From: an uncultured Bacilli bacterium
Lineage (GTDB): Bacteria > Bacillota_I > Bacilli_A > RF39 > UBA660
Length of the DNA: 64,000 nucleotides
Direction of reading: 5' to 3'
NCBI GenBank assembly: GCA_934140575.1
Contig: CAKPBJ010000001.1
Coordinates: forward strand, 1 to 64,000
Shown here in pieces: positions 8,511-16,122 of this stretch. Positions within the stretch are counted from its first letter, which is position 1. Each line of letters opens with the position of its first letter. Position numbers and translations under genes: made by a program. The notes beneath the pieces were generated by a model. That model was not told where the DNA came from, did not search any database, and was given only the letters and a program-made list of their open reading frames with translations.

Positions 8511-9080
8511 CTATGGATTACATGTCTCAATCTTTAATTTGTTCTTCTTAATTTTAAACATAATACTTCCTTGCTTGTCTGTTCTATATATTTTTGAATC
8601 TTCTAAATTATTTAACACTTCTTTATTTGGATGACCATATCTGTTATTATTTCCAACACTTATAATCCCATATTTAGGATTTATTTCGTTAATAAATTCT
8701 TTACTACTGCTTGTCTTTGAACCATGATGCCCTACTTTTAAGACATCAATATCTGATAAGTCATATTCATCTAGAATATCTTTTTCTTTATCTTCTCCTG
8801 CATCTCCCATAAGTAAAAATTTATAATTATTGACTATAAAATATATGACATTAGAATTATCATTTTCATTATTATAAACTCCTGTATTTAAAAAATATAT
8901 TGGAGTATTTCTTATATAAATATTTTCTATATTTTTATAGTATTTTATGTTCTTTCTTTTAAGAGTTTTAATTAAATCTTTTTCTAAATAATTATAACTA
9001 CCTACATTAAATATAACTTTATTTACATCTATACTTTCTACTATTTTCTTTGCTTCTCCCATATGATCTTTATCTCCATG
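8511..9080. repeat. comEC 3' segment, parent of the duplicated block
   Basis: This 570-bp stretch inside intact comEC is repeated at 6347-6910. Similarity stops abruptly at CATGG (9076-9080), the HGDKDH codons, and at the other end at the comEC stop and the ribosome binding site of the next gene. Confidence 0.9.
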
Positions 9081-10559
9081 ACTAAGTATTAAATAGTCTA
9101 TTTTTTTTATACCATTACTTTTTAAAGTTGGATAAATTGTATTAAAAAATATTTCTCCATCTTTATTAGAACTATAAGATGTATCTCCTCCTGTATCTAT
9201 TAATATATTTTTTCTATTTAAATGAATTAGTATTGAGTCTCCTTGGCCAACATCAATTATATCTATATAGTCATTATTACTAATTATGGGAATTGAAAAA
9301 TGAATAGTTAATAATATTAATAAGATATATAAATATTCTTTCTTATTTCTAAATATGTATATTAGTATAATAATAAAATAAATTATATAAACTATATCAG
9401 GTAATTTTATAAAAACTAGTTTTAGAGCGTTTATTTTAGAAAAAAATGTTGATGTTGTTTCAAGTATTATTATAAAAATATTATAAATTATATTTAGTTT
9501 TGGTATTACTAAGACAAGTAATGACATAGGAAATATTACTATACTTACTAGTGGTACATAGAAGAGATTATATATTATACTTAGTATATTTATTTGATAA
9601 AAATTGCGTATAGTTATTGGAATACTTACTATAAAAGATATGATAGATACTTTTAATAGACTTTTTATGTAGTTATTACTTTGAAGGGTACTTGAAAGAC
9701 TTATTAGAGAAAGACTTATTAAGTAAGAATATTGAAATGCTATGTCAAATAAGTAATTTGGATTTACAAGTAATGATAAAGATATAATGAATAAATAGAT
9801 ATTTACCGGTTTTATATAAAAATAATAGAGTTTATTTAGTGTAAAAAATATATAGAACAATATTCCTCGTAGAATTGATGGAGTAACGCCTACTAATATT
9901 AAATAATTTATTAGAAATATAGTTATTATAAAATATTCTTGTTCTTCACTTATTTTAGTTTTTTTTAATAACTTAGATAACATGCCAGTAAGTAGTGTTA
10001 TATGCATACCACTTATTGCGAATAAATGACTTATTCCGTTTTCTTGATAACTTCTTATGACATCTTTATCTAAATATTTCTTGTCTCCTAAAATAAAAGT
10101 ATAGAGATATCTATTTGGAATTCTTTTTATTATTAATTTTTTTAATTTATAAAATATATTTTTGTTACTGTTTAGTTTTATGATAGATGTTGCTTTTACT
10201 TGGAAATATATATTTTTTCTTTCTAAGTATTTTTTATAATTAAATAAATATTTACTTTTTGGAGAGGTAGGCTTAGTAAATTCACCTATTACTAATATTT
10301 TATCTCCTATGTTAATGTTTATTTGTTCTTTAGTTTTTTTATAATAAGTTACTATTAAATCTTCTTTTGCTTTTAGAGTTATATCTACTTTGTCATTGAT
10401 TATATGAATGTCTTTTACTACGCCTTCTACTTTTTTTGTATTTGTGTTATAAATTGATGATTTAACTATACTTAGTCTAAATATAGTAAGTAATATTACT
10501 AAAGCAAATATTAAATAAAATAATGCATCATGTAGTAATATTTTCCTTAATCTTAGCAA
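8511..10559 (-). CDS. comEC: ComEC, competence DNA channel protein
   Basis: Inner-membrane channel and nuclease-like protein for uptake of single-stranded DNA in transformation. The N-terminal part has the DUF4131-like region and many membrane helices (ComEC/Competence domain, including NGISHLFAISGMHITLLTGML). From about residue 430 there is a metallo-beta-lactamase domain with QGDSILI, ILIDTGGDT, SHGDKDHMGEA near 491, LLMGDAGED, VGHHGSKTSSS and GHPNKEVL. The start is TTG at 10559, eight bases after GGAG, and it overlaps the end of comEA. Its 3' 570 bp are duplicated downstream next to the accessory cassettes, so the present 3' end may be a recombinant. Confidence 0.93.
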   Translation of the reverse strand: MLRLRKILLHDALFYLIFALVILLTIFRLSIVKSSIYNTNTKKVEGVVKDIHIINDKVDITLKAKEDLIVTYYKKTKEQININIGDKILVIGEFTKPTSPKSKYLFNYKKYLERKNIYFQVKATSIIKLNSNKNIFYKLKKLIIKRIPNRYLYTFILGDKKYLDKDVIRSYQENGISHLFAISGMHITLLTGMLSKLLKKTKISEEQEYFIITIFLINYLILVGVTPSILRGILFYIFFTLNKLYYFYIKPVNIYLFIISLSLLVNPNYLFDIAFQYSYLISLSLISLSSTLQSNNYIKSLLKVSIISFIVSIPITIRNFYQINILSIIYNLFYVPLVSIVIFPMSLLVLVIPKLNIIYNIFIIILETTSTFFSKINALKLVFIKLPDIVYIIYFIIILIYIFRNKKEYLYILLILLTIHFSIPIISNNDYIDIIDVGQGDSILIHLNRKNILIDTGGDTSYSSNKDGEIFFNTIYPTLKSNGIKKIDYLILSHGDKDHMGEAKKIVESIDVNKVIFNVGSYNYLEKDLIKTLKRKNIKYYKNIENIYIRNTPIYFLNTGVYNNENDNSNVIYFIVNNYKFLLMGDAGEDKEKDILDEYDLSDIDVLKVGHHGSKTSSSKEFINEINPKYGIISVGNNNRYGHPNKEVLNNLEDSKIYRTDKQGSIMFKIKKNKLKIETCNP

Positions 10560-11202
10560 ATAAGCTATCTCCTATTCCAGATACATTTTTTATGTCTTCT
10601 ATTGCCTTAAAAGGTCCATTTTCTTCACGATATTTTATTATGTCTTCTGCTTTTGATTCACCTATACCAGTTAGGGTCATTAATTCTTCTTTTGTTGCAG
10701 AGTTTAGTGATATTTTGCCACTTACTTTTACTGAATCTGTAATACAGGCATCATTTTTTAAAGCATTATCATCCTTTTTTATACATTTTTCTTGAATTGT
10801 TTTTTCTTTTTCTTTGGTTTTTTCAAAGTCTCTCACTTCACTTTTACTATAAATTATTATTACCATTTCATCTGTTATTTTTTTACTTAGATTAATAACC
10901 GAAGTATCTGCATTTTCTGTTAAGCCTCCTGACATTTCTATTACATCTATTACTCTAGAATTACTTTTTAAAGTATATATTCCTGGAGTTAAGATTTCTC
11001 CTTTAATATCAACTTTATATGTTTCAACATTTTCTTTTGTTTTTTTCTTTTTTAGTGTATTTGTTGATTTTGATATTACTTCATTATTTGTTTCTTTACT
11101 ATTATTTAGTGTAATTACTGTAACTGTTATTGATAATACAAATAAAATTAATATGAATATTCCTATTATAATTTGTTTTCTATAACGATATTTAAATGTT
11201 AT
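10528..11202 (-). CDS. comEA: ComEA, competence DNA receptor, apparent ATA start
   Basis: Membrane-anchored DNA-binding protein that feeds DNA to ComEC. In one open frame: a short basic N terminus, a membrane helix (IIIGIFILILFVLSITVTVI) at residues 11-33, a SLBB-like region (VDIKGEILTPGIYTLK...VIDVIEMSGGLTENAD), and a C-terminal helix-hairpin-helix domain (ISLNSATKEELMTLTGIGESKAEDII...VSGIGDSLFAKI). The first ATG in frame is at 10935, which would delete the anchor and most of SLBB. AGGAGGTGAT sits seven bases before an ATA codon at 11200-11202, and there is no ATG, GTG or TTG near it, so ATA is the probable start. The 3' end overlaps comEC by 32 bases. Confidence 0.85.
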   Translation of the reverse strand: MTFKYRYRKQIIIGIFILILFVLSITVTVITLNNSKETNNEVISKSTNTLKKKKTKENVETYKVDIKGEILTPGIYTLKSNSRVIDVIEMSGGLTENADTSVINLSKKITDEMVIIIYSKSEVRDFEKTKEKEKTIQEKCIKKDDNALKNDACITDSVKVSGKISLNSATKEELMTLTGIGESKAEDIIKYREENGPFKAIEDIKNVSGIGDSLFAKIKENITT

Positions 11203-11314
11203 ATTATCACCTCCTATTTTATTATTAAAAAAAATAATTGTTTTTTTCGAATATAAGTTTAAATATTAATTCAATATAATTTAGAAAGAATTGATGGCTA
11301 TTACTTTATAATTA

Positions 11315-11354
11315 GTCAAAAAAAATAGTCAATGTATTACTACATTAACTATTT
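11315..11354 (-). terminator. Rho-independent terminator after the DHH gene
   Basis: On the minus strand AAATAGTTAATGTA pairs with TACATTGACTATTT (one mismatch) around a four-base loop, followed by eight U. It lies 33 bases past the stop of the DHH phosphoesterase gene and separates it from comEA. Confidence 0.8.
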
Positions 11355-11386
11355 ATAAAATTTATTTATTATTTTGATAATTTAAA

Positions 11387-12508
11387 CTATCTTTTTATTT
11401 TTAGTACTTTCGGCTCAATTATTTCTTCTACTTTATCATTTGGAATACTTTCTTGGAGTATTTGTAGTAATACATCTTCTACTTTGAAAATATCATCTGT
11501 TTCTATTCTTCCTCCAGCGCTTTGAGATGTTCCACCACCAAAGCATTCTCCAAGTATTTTACCTACATCAACTTTGTTTCCGTTGGCACTTCTTGCGGAT
11601 ATATGGACTGTGTTCTCATCTACATATCCCAAGGCAAATGATGCATCAATTCCTTTAAACTTTAACATTTTATCTGCAGCTTTTGCACAGTCTTCTTTTT
11701 GGTATATGGTTTTTGGGGCATTTCTATTAACCGTAAATGATACATTTATTGTATCTAAATTTGTTGAACCTGAATCAGCTTGGGCTGATTTTATAATTTT
11801 TCTTATTGATGTTCCATATATAACAAAATTATTAATTCTACAATAGTCTTCAAATTCTTCTAAGAATAATTCGTTTACGTCATCAATACTTGCTCCATGA
11901 TTAATTAATTTTTCCGCAACATCATGTGTGATTGAACTAGTATTTTGTTTAAAGCGTTTTGTATCTAAACTTATTCCGGCTAATAAATAATTGGCTATTT
12001 TTCCTGAATATTTCATTCTAGTAGCATTTAAAATTCTTGCGACTATTTCTGATGCACTTGATGCGGTTACATCAATATACTTTGTTCCTTTTTCAATTGT
12101 ATAATCATTTGTTTCATGATGATCAATTATAAATACTTTATTTAGCTTATCAAGATCTTCATTTACTGCCACCATATTTTTCTTATTTGTATCTGTAATG
12201 ATAAGCAGTGAGTCTTCATTTATTCTGGCAAGAAATTCTTTTCTTGTGATAATTTTTATTATATCTCTATTATCATCTATTATCTTCTTTACACCAGCTT
12301 CTATTTTTGCCTCATCATCATTAACTATAATATATGCTTGTTTATCATGATGGACTGCTAGTGCATATAAGCCTATTGCAGATCCTATTACATCAAAATC
12401 CGGTTCATTGTGACCAATAATAAAAACATTGGAACAGTTCTTTAAGTCTGCATCAAGTTTAGCCCTGAACTCACTTAATTCACGTTCTTGTGGACTCTTC
12501 TTTGACAT
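11387..12508 (-). CDS. DHH/DHHA1 phosphoesterase, GdpP catalytic-half type
   Basis: DHH-family phosphodiesterase resembling the catalytic half of GdpP (c-di-AMP phosphodiesterase) or stand-alone Pde2 enzymes. Motifs: GHNEPDFDVIGSA near residue 32, IITDTN, FIIDHHETND near 130, and the DHHA1 tail. The membrane helices, PAS and GGDEF domains of full GdpP are absent. The DHHA1 signature, usually GGGGHxxAAG, reads FGGGTSQSAGG, so the usual histidine is missing. The start is ATG at 12508 behind GGAGAGG; a longer frame to 12574 lacks a ribosome binding site. Likely nucleotide or c-di-AMP/oligonucleotide hydrolysis; substrate uncertain. Confidence 0.82.
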   Translation of the reverse strand: MSKKSPQERELSEFRAKLDADLKNCSNVFIIGHNEPDFDVIGSAIGLYALAVHHDKQAYIIVNDDEAKIEAGVKKIIDDNRDIIKIITRKEFLARINEDSLLIITDTNKKNMVAVNEDLDKLNKVFIIDHHETNDYTIEKGTKYIDVTASSASEIVARILNATRMKYSGKIANYLLAGISLDTKRFKQNTSSITHDVAEKLINHGASIDDVNELFLEEFEDYCRINNFVIYGTSIRKIIKSAQADSGSTNLDTINVSFTVNRNAPKTIYQKEDCAKAADKMLKFKGIDASFALGYVDENTVHISARSANGNKVDVGKILGECFGGGTSQSAGGRIETDDIFKVEDVLLQILQESIPNDKVEEIIEPKVLKIKR

Positions 12509-12612
12509 TTCAACCTCTCCTCTTTTCCCCAATTCAAACATGCATATTATAACACAGAGTTCTTTATTAATCAATAGAAAAAAGTATATGTCCAGTATGC
12601 TCGAATAATCAA

Positions 12613-12636
12613 TAAAAAAAGATGCATAAGCATCTT
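12613..12636 (-). terminator. Rho-independent terminator
   Basis: AAGATGC TTAT GCATCTT followed by a U-run on the minus strand, overlapping the stop codon of the 113-aa membrane protein gene. Confidence 0.85.
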
Positions 12637-12976
12637 AACTACATTTTAATAAATATTCAGCTATTGGCCAGAAAATTATAAATAAATTTAATATTGTACC
12701 AATAATTATATTTGATATTATTAAAGCTTTATTATAATCATTTTTATCTTTAGGTAATTTTTTAATTGCCATTATTGATATTTCTATTATAGCTATTGAA
12801 ATAATAAGTATTAAACTATTTGCGATTAGACCAAGTGTATTGTATGAACAATCTATTATTTCTTTATTTACTTCTTCAAATACAACTTGATTAGTATAAC
12901 AGAAAAAAATCAAAGAAAATATAATTAGTAATAGAAATGAAAGTATATGTATTAAGTTTAATTTTTGATTTTTCAT
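12635..12976 (-). CDS. Small membrane protein, unknown
   Basis: 113 residues with three predicted membrane helices (about 10-28, 48-70 and 85-108), ending PIAEYLLKCS. I recognise no family. It follows the 138-aa membrane protein by one base and the pair ends in a strong terminator, so they are probably a two-gene unit with a shared membrane role. Confidence 0.65.
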   Translation of the reverse strand: MKNQKLNLIHILSFLLLIIFSLIFFCYTNQVVFEEVNKEIIDCSYNTLGLIANSLILIISIAIIEISIMAIKKLPKDKNDYNKALIISNIIIGTILNLFIIFWPIAEYLLKCS

Positions 12977-12977
12977 T

Positions 12978-13394
12978 TTATTCTCCTCCTATTCCTACAC
13001 CAAATTCTCTTATTATACTATTATCACAAGATTTAACTGGTTCTTTAAAGATTCCAATTGATGATGCAATACTATCTGTAAATAGAAGCATAATTAGACC
13101 TAGAATTATTCCTACTGCAGAGAATGTTATTCTATCTCTTTTAATATTTTTACTTATTTTTGTTTTATTTGTGAATAAATTTATTAAACTACAAATACTT
13201 ACAATTATTAGAACTATTGTTATTAAAACTAGTAAATATGTTAGAACATAAGACATAAAATCAGGTTTATTTATATCTATAAAGTTCCACCAAAAGTAAA
13301 ATATAAGAACAATAATATTTTCAATGGCTATTATTGGTCCTATTAAATCACTCATAATCAAATTTTTTTTCTTTTTTTCTTTTACACTTTTCAC
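12978..13394 (-). CDS. Small membrane protein, unknown (partner of the 113-aa protein)
   Basis: 138 residues: a lysine-rich start (VKEKKKKNL), four likely membrane helices (about 15-35, 45-68, 90-110 and a shorter hydrophobic stretch), and a glycine-rich tail EFGVGIGGE. The start is GTG at 13394 behind AAGGGTGATA; an alternative is the ATG of MSDLIG. No family recognised. Its stop lies one base before the start of the next membrane protein gene, implying co-translation. Confidence 0.6.
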   Translation of the reverse strand: MKSVKEKKKKNLIMSDLIGPIIAIENIIVLIFYFWWNFIDINKPDFMSYVLTYLLVLITIVLIIVSICSLINLFTNKTKISKNIKRDRITFSAVGIILGLIMLLFTDSIASSIGIFKEPVKSCDNSIIREFGVGIGGE

Positions 13395-13433
13395 ACTATC
13401 ACCCTTATCTTTTATTTTAATTCTTTTTTTCTT

Positions 13434-14021
13434 TTAATTCGTTATTATTTCTTTTAATTCTTCTTCTACCCTTATATTTAGATTATCTATTATTTTTTGA
13501 TTAAAGTAAAGACTTTTGTTTAAATTTGATTGATTTTTTAAATATTTTTCTTTCCATTTTAATAGTTTTTCTTTTGTTATATTTTTTATTTCTATATAGT
13601 TATTATTTTTTAATAATATAGTATTTATTGTTGATTGTTCTTTAAAACTATATTTATCCATATCTGACCATTTTATATACCAGTAATTTTTTTCTTGATT
13701 ATTTTTTAATATTTCTTTGTGAATTTTTTCTTCAAAATATTCATCATATACAATATCTGTTAGTATATGAATTGTGTATCCTAATAGAAAGTCATTATTT
13801 ATTTTATTTTTTTCTTCTTTATAGAATTTTTTTAGGTTTTCTTTCCATATATTTAAATCTTTATCTCTTACGTGTGAAGTCCACCTTTCTTGTTTATTGG
13901 CGAAGTGTTCTACATTTACTGCGTCTGGTGCCATTAGGCCTAGATAATATTCATATGATGAGGTATCTAATTTTTTTGATAGATAATATCCTACTTCTTC
14001 ATGTACTACTGTATTAGGCAT
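13434..14021 (-). CDS. Zinc-dependent phospholipase C-like protein
   Basis: Resembles the bacterial zinc-dependent phospholipase C/S1-P1-like hydrolase fold (PF00882 type): VHEEVGYYLSKKL near the N terminus, LGLMAPDAV, HVRDKDL near 51, and FLLGYTIHILTDIVYDEYF near 80-98. These supply the usual scatter of His and Asp ligands. No signal peptide is visible, so it may act in the cytoplasm; the C-terminal half is lysine-rich and unremarkable. It overlaps the end of ftsW by 8 bases and is probably translated from the same message. Confidence 0.7.
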   Translation of the reverse strand: MPNTVVHEEVGYYLSKKLDTSSYEYYLGLMAPDAVNVEHFANKQERWTSHVRDKDLNIWKENLKKFYKEEKNKINNDFLLGYTIHILTDIVYDEYFEEKIHKEILKNNQEKNYWYIKWSDMDKYSFKEQSTINTILLKNNNYIEIKNITKEKLLKWKEKYLKNQSNLNKSLYFNQKIIDNLNIRVEEELKEIITN

Positions 14022-15156
14022 TTTTTTTACCTTCTTTCATTACTCCGTTTTCAAATGATATTCTTTGAACTATTGTTAGGGCAGCAATTAAACATATAGT
14101 AAAACTTCCACCGTAACTCATAAATGGTAATGGTACACCAGTCATTGGCATCATACCCATGATTCCCATTAGATTAATTGCAACATGTAGGAAAATATAG
14201 GCAGCTACTCCATAGCAGATAACTGCTCCTCTATTATTAGGACAGCTTCTACCTATTATTAATATTCTTAATAAGATAAACAAATATAAAAGTATTAAAC
14301 CAACACCTGTAACAACACCTAATTCTTCAACTATTATTGCATAAATAAAGTCTGTATATGGTTCTGGTAAATAAAGATATTTTTGTGTTGAATTACCAAG
14401 ACCTACTCCTGTTAGTCCACCATTATTGATGGCAATGTAACAGTTGCAGACTTGGTTTCCATCACTCATTATTCTAGAGCATGGATTCTTATAATTAAAT
14501 CTTTGTAATTGTCTATCTAGTAGTGCACTTCTTCCTGTACCTACTAAAACCATGTAGGCAGCTGCAACTACTCCTAGGACTACAAATATTGTTTTATATT
14601 TTATTTCTTTAGATATTGGAACTGATAAAAATATAATACCTACAATGCTGCAAAAGATGATTGTTGTTCCAAGGTCTGGTTGAAAGAATATTAAGCCAGC
14701 TATTATTAAACATAATCCTATTGGGAAAAGACTTGTTGACCATTTATTTAATTTCTTTTTATTTTTATCATAGTAGGTTGCCAAGAAGACTATTACAATA
14801 ATTTTTATAAATTCACTTGGTTGAATACTAAAAAAGCCAAAATCAAACCAGCTAACTGCTTGGTTTTGTGCTTTTCCTACTATTAGTAATACTCCTAGTG
14901 AAATTGTAAATATAATGAGTAAAACCCAAGAGAAAAAGCCATATGATCTTGAATTGAATCTAACAATTATTAATGAAATTACTACTCCTACAAGTAAAAA
15001 TATTCCTTGTTTTATAAAATAATTGTATGGACTTACTGCATGTGACATATATGCAGTAACATTAGATGCTGAAAAAACCATTATTAATCCAAAGATAAAT
15101 AAGGCTACTGTTACAATTAAAAGTGGTTTATCTATATATTTAAATATCTTCTTCAT
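14014..15156 (-). CDS. ftsW: FtsW/RodA family SEDS peptidoglycan polymerase (FtsW-like)
   Basis: Multi-spanning SEDS glycosyltransferase that polymerises lipid II during division or elongation. Signature stretches: MVFSASNVTAY, QPSEFIKIIVIVFLATY, FFQPDLGTTII, GGLTGVGLGNSTQKYLYLPEPYTDFIYAII, and the C-terminal TGVPLPFMSYGGS. The region between LDRQLQRF and GGLTG, usually DP...GYQ, is diverged and cysteine-rich (YKNPCSRIMSDGNQVCNCY). The lipid-II site residues in QPSEF and PEPYTDF are present. The start follows GAAGGG. Together with murE it shows a walled cell. FtsW is favoured over RodA by the VFSAS and YLPEPYTDF style, but the call is not absolute. Confidence 0.87.
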   Translation of the reverse strand: MKKIFKYIDKPLLIVTVALFIFGLIMVFSASNVTAYMSHAVSPYNYFIKQGIFLLVGVVISLIIVRFNSRSYGFFSWVLLIIFTISLGVLLIVGKAQNQAVSWFDFGFFSIQPSEFIKIIVIVFLATYYDKNKKKLNKWSTSLFPIGLCLIIAGLIFFQPDLGTTIIFCSIVGIIFLSVPISKEIKYKTIFVVLGVVAAAYMVLVGTGRSALLDRQLQRFNYKNPCSRIMSDGNQVCNCYIAINNGGLTGVGLGNSTQKYLYLPEPYTDFIYAIIVEELGVVTGVGLILLYLFILLRILIIGRSCPNNRGAVICYGVAAYIFLHVAINLMGIMGMMPMTGVPLPFMSYGGSFTICLIAALTIVQRISFENGVMKEGKKNA

Positions 15157-15236
15157 ATCTTTTCCCTTCTATTATAAATATATCATAAAATTAATATAAA
15201 AACTTATATAAATTAGTCGTTAGTTCTATTTTATTA

Positions 15237-15263
15237 ACAAAATTTGTAAACTTACATAAATTA
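15237..15263 (+). promoter_or_regulatory. Sigma-K-like promoter string before the YjcZ-like gene
   Basis: AC (15237-15238), 16 bases, then CATAAATTA (15255-15263) fits the AC-N16-CATANNNTA pattern of mother-cell sigma-K promoters. It would start RNA about 20 bases before the ATG. Such a short pattern can arise by chance in AT-rich DNA. Confidence 0.35.
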
Positions 15264-15289
15264 TATTAGATTAGTAAAGGAGGATATTT

Positions 15290-15442
15290 ATGTATTATTA
15301 TGGTGGAGGACAAGCATGTTGTCCAAATACTACATCATATTATTATCCTGTAAGTAATAACTCAACTAATAGTAATTATGCAATTATTTTGGTACTATTT
15401 ATCTTACTTGTTATTATTATTGGAACTAGATGGGGTAATTAG
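15290..15442 (+). CDS. YjcZ-like 50-aa sporulation/membrane mini-protein
   Basis: A 50-residue ORF with a strong AAAGGAGG six bases before its ATG. The N-terminal half is Tyr/Gly/Asn/Ser-rich (MYYYGGGQACCPNTTSYYYP) and the C-terminal half is one membrane helix, AIILVLFILLVIIIGTRWGN. That layout (Gly-rich head, then hydrophobic VLFILLVIIIG) is typical of the YjcZ family of tiny sporulation-associated membrane proteins. A good terminator follows at once, so it is a single-gene unit. Function in the family is not well defined. Confidence 0.75.
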   Translation: MYYYGGGQACCPNTTSYYYPVSNNSTNSNYAIILVLFILLVIIIGTRWGN

Positions 15443-15446
15443 TATT

Positions 15447-15470
15447 AGAGTGAGAAATCACTCTTTTTTT
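15447..15470 (+). terminator. Terminator of the YjcZ-like gene
   Basis: AGAGTGA GAAA TCACTCT hairpin followed by a T-run, five bases after the stop. Confidence 0.88.
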
Positions 15471-15497
15471 TGACATTTTTTAAATATCAGTTATAAT
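15470..15497 (+). promoter_or_regulatory. Sigma-A promoter of def
   Basis: TTGACA (15470-15475), 16-base spacer, TATAAT (15492-15497). It directly follows the terminator of the YjcZ-like gene and lies 55 bases before the def start. Confidence 0.8.
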
Positions 15498-15551
15498 ATA
15501 TATGTAATTTTTAGAGACATTATTAAATTTATATAGATTGAGGTGGTACTA

Positions 15552-16109
15552 GTGTTAAAAACAAAAGATATATTAGATGAAAAGGATAAAAGACTTAGAA
15601 ACATAAGTAAAGAGGTTACTTTTCCATTATCTAAAAAGGATAAAGATTTAATTAATACAATGATTGAATATTTAACAGATAGTCAAATTCCGGAGCTTTC
15701 TGAAAAGTATGATTTAAGACCTGGGATGGGACTTAGTGCAATACAGTTAGGTGTTGCTAAGAGAATATTTGTAGTTGTTAATGAAATTGGTGAACCTGGT
15801 GAGGGCGAATTTGAAACTTATATTTTAATTAATCCTAGAATCATTAGTAATTCTATGGAACAGATTTATGTTGAAGAAGGCGAAGGTTGTTTAAGTGTTA
15901 ATAGACCAGTTGAAGGAATCGTTCCAAGATATGCTAGAGTTACAATGGAAGCATATGATACTGAGGGAAGAAAAATACATGTAAGAGGTCGCGAAGAACT
16001 TGCAATTTGTTTTCAACATGAGTTAGATCATTTAAATGGTATTTTATTTATTGATCATATTGATACTAAAAATCCTTATAAAGGAAAAGACCAAATGCGT
16101 GGCATTTAG
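15552..16109 (+). CDS. def: Peptide deformylase
   Basis: Removes the N-formyl group from nascent proteins. The three PDF motifs are present: GMGLSAIQLG (motif 1), EGEGCLSV (motif 2 with the metal-binding Cys) and CFQHELDHLNG (motif 3, HExxH). The insertion EIGEPGEGEFETYILINP and a total of 185 residues fit type 2 PDFs of Gram-positives. The start is GTG at 15552, eight bases after TTGAGG; an in-frame GTG at 15543 overlaps the ribosome binding site and is less likely. It is one of few plus-strand genes and converges on smc through a shared hairpin. Confidence 0.95.
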   Translation: MLKTKDILDEKDKRLRNISKEVTFPLSKKDKDLINTMIEYLTDSQIPELSEKYDLRPGMGLSAIQLGVAKRIFVVVNEIGEPGEGEFETYILINPRIISNSMEQIYVEEGEGCLSVNRPVEGIVPRYARVTMEAYDTEGRKIHVRGREELAICFQHELDHLNGILFIDHIDTKNPYKGKDQMRGI

Positions 16110-16118
16110 TCTTTTTTT
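16086..16118 (+). terminator. Terminator of def, overlapping its stop codon
   Basis: AAAGAC-C-AAATGC GTG GCATTT-A-GTCTTT followed by T's. The stop TAG lies inside the 3' arm. smc converges from the other side. Confidence 0.85.
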
Positions 16119-16122
16119 ATTT

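Noticed and set aside
10528..10935. ComEA as a 135-aa protein starting at 10935
   Set aside because: It would lack the membrane anchor and most of the SLBB domain; a strong ribosome binding site lies much further upstream before ATA.
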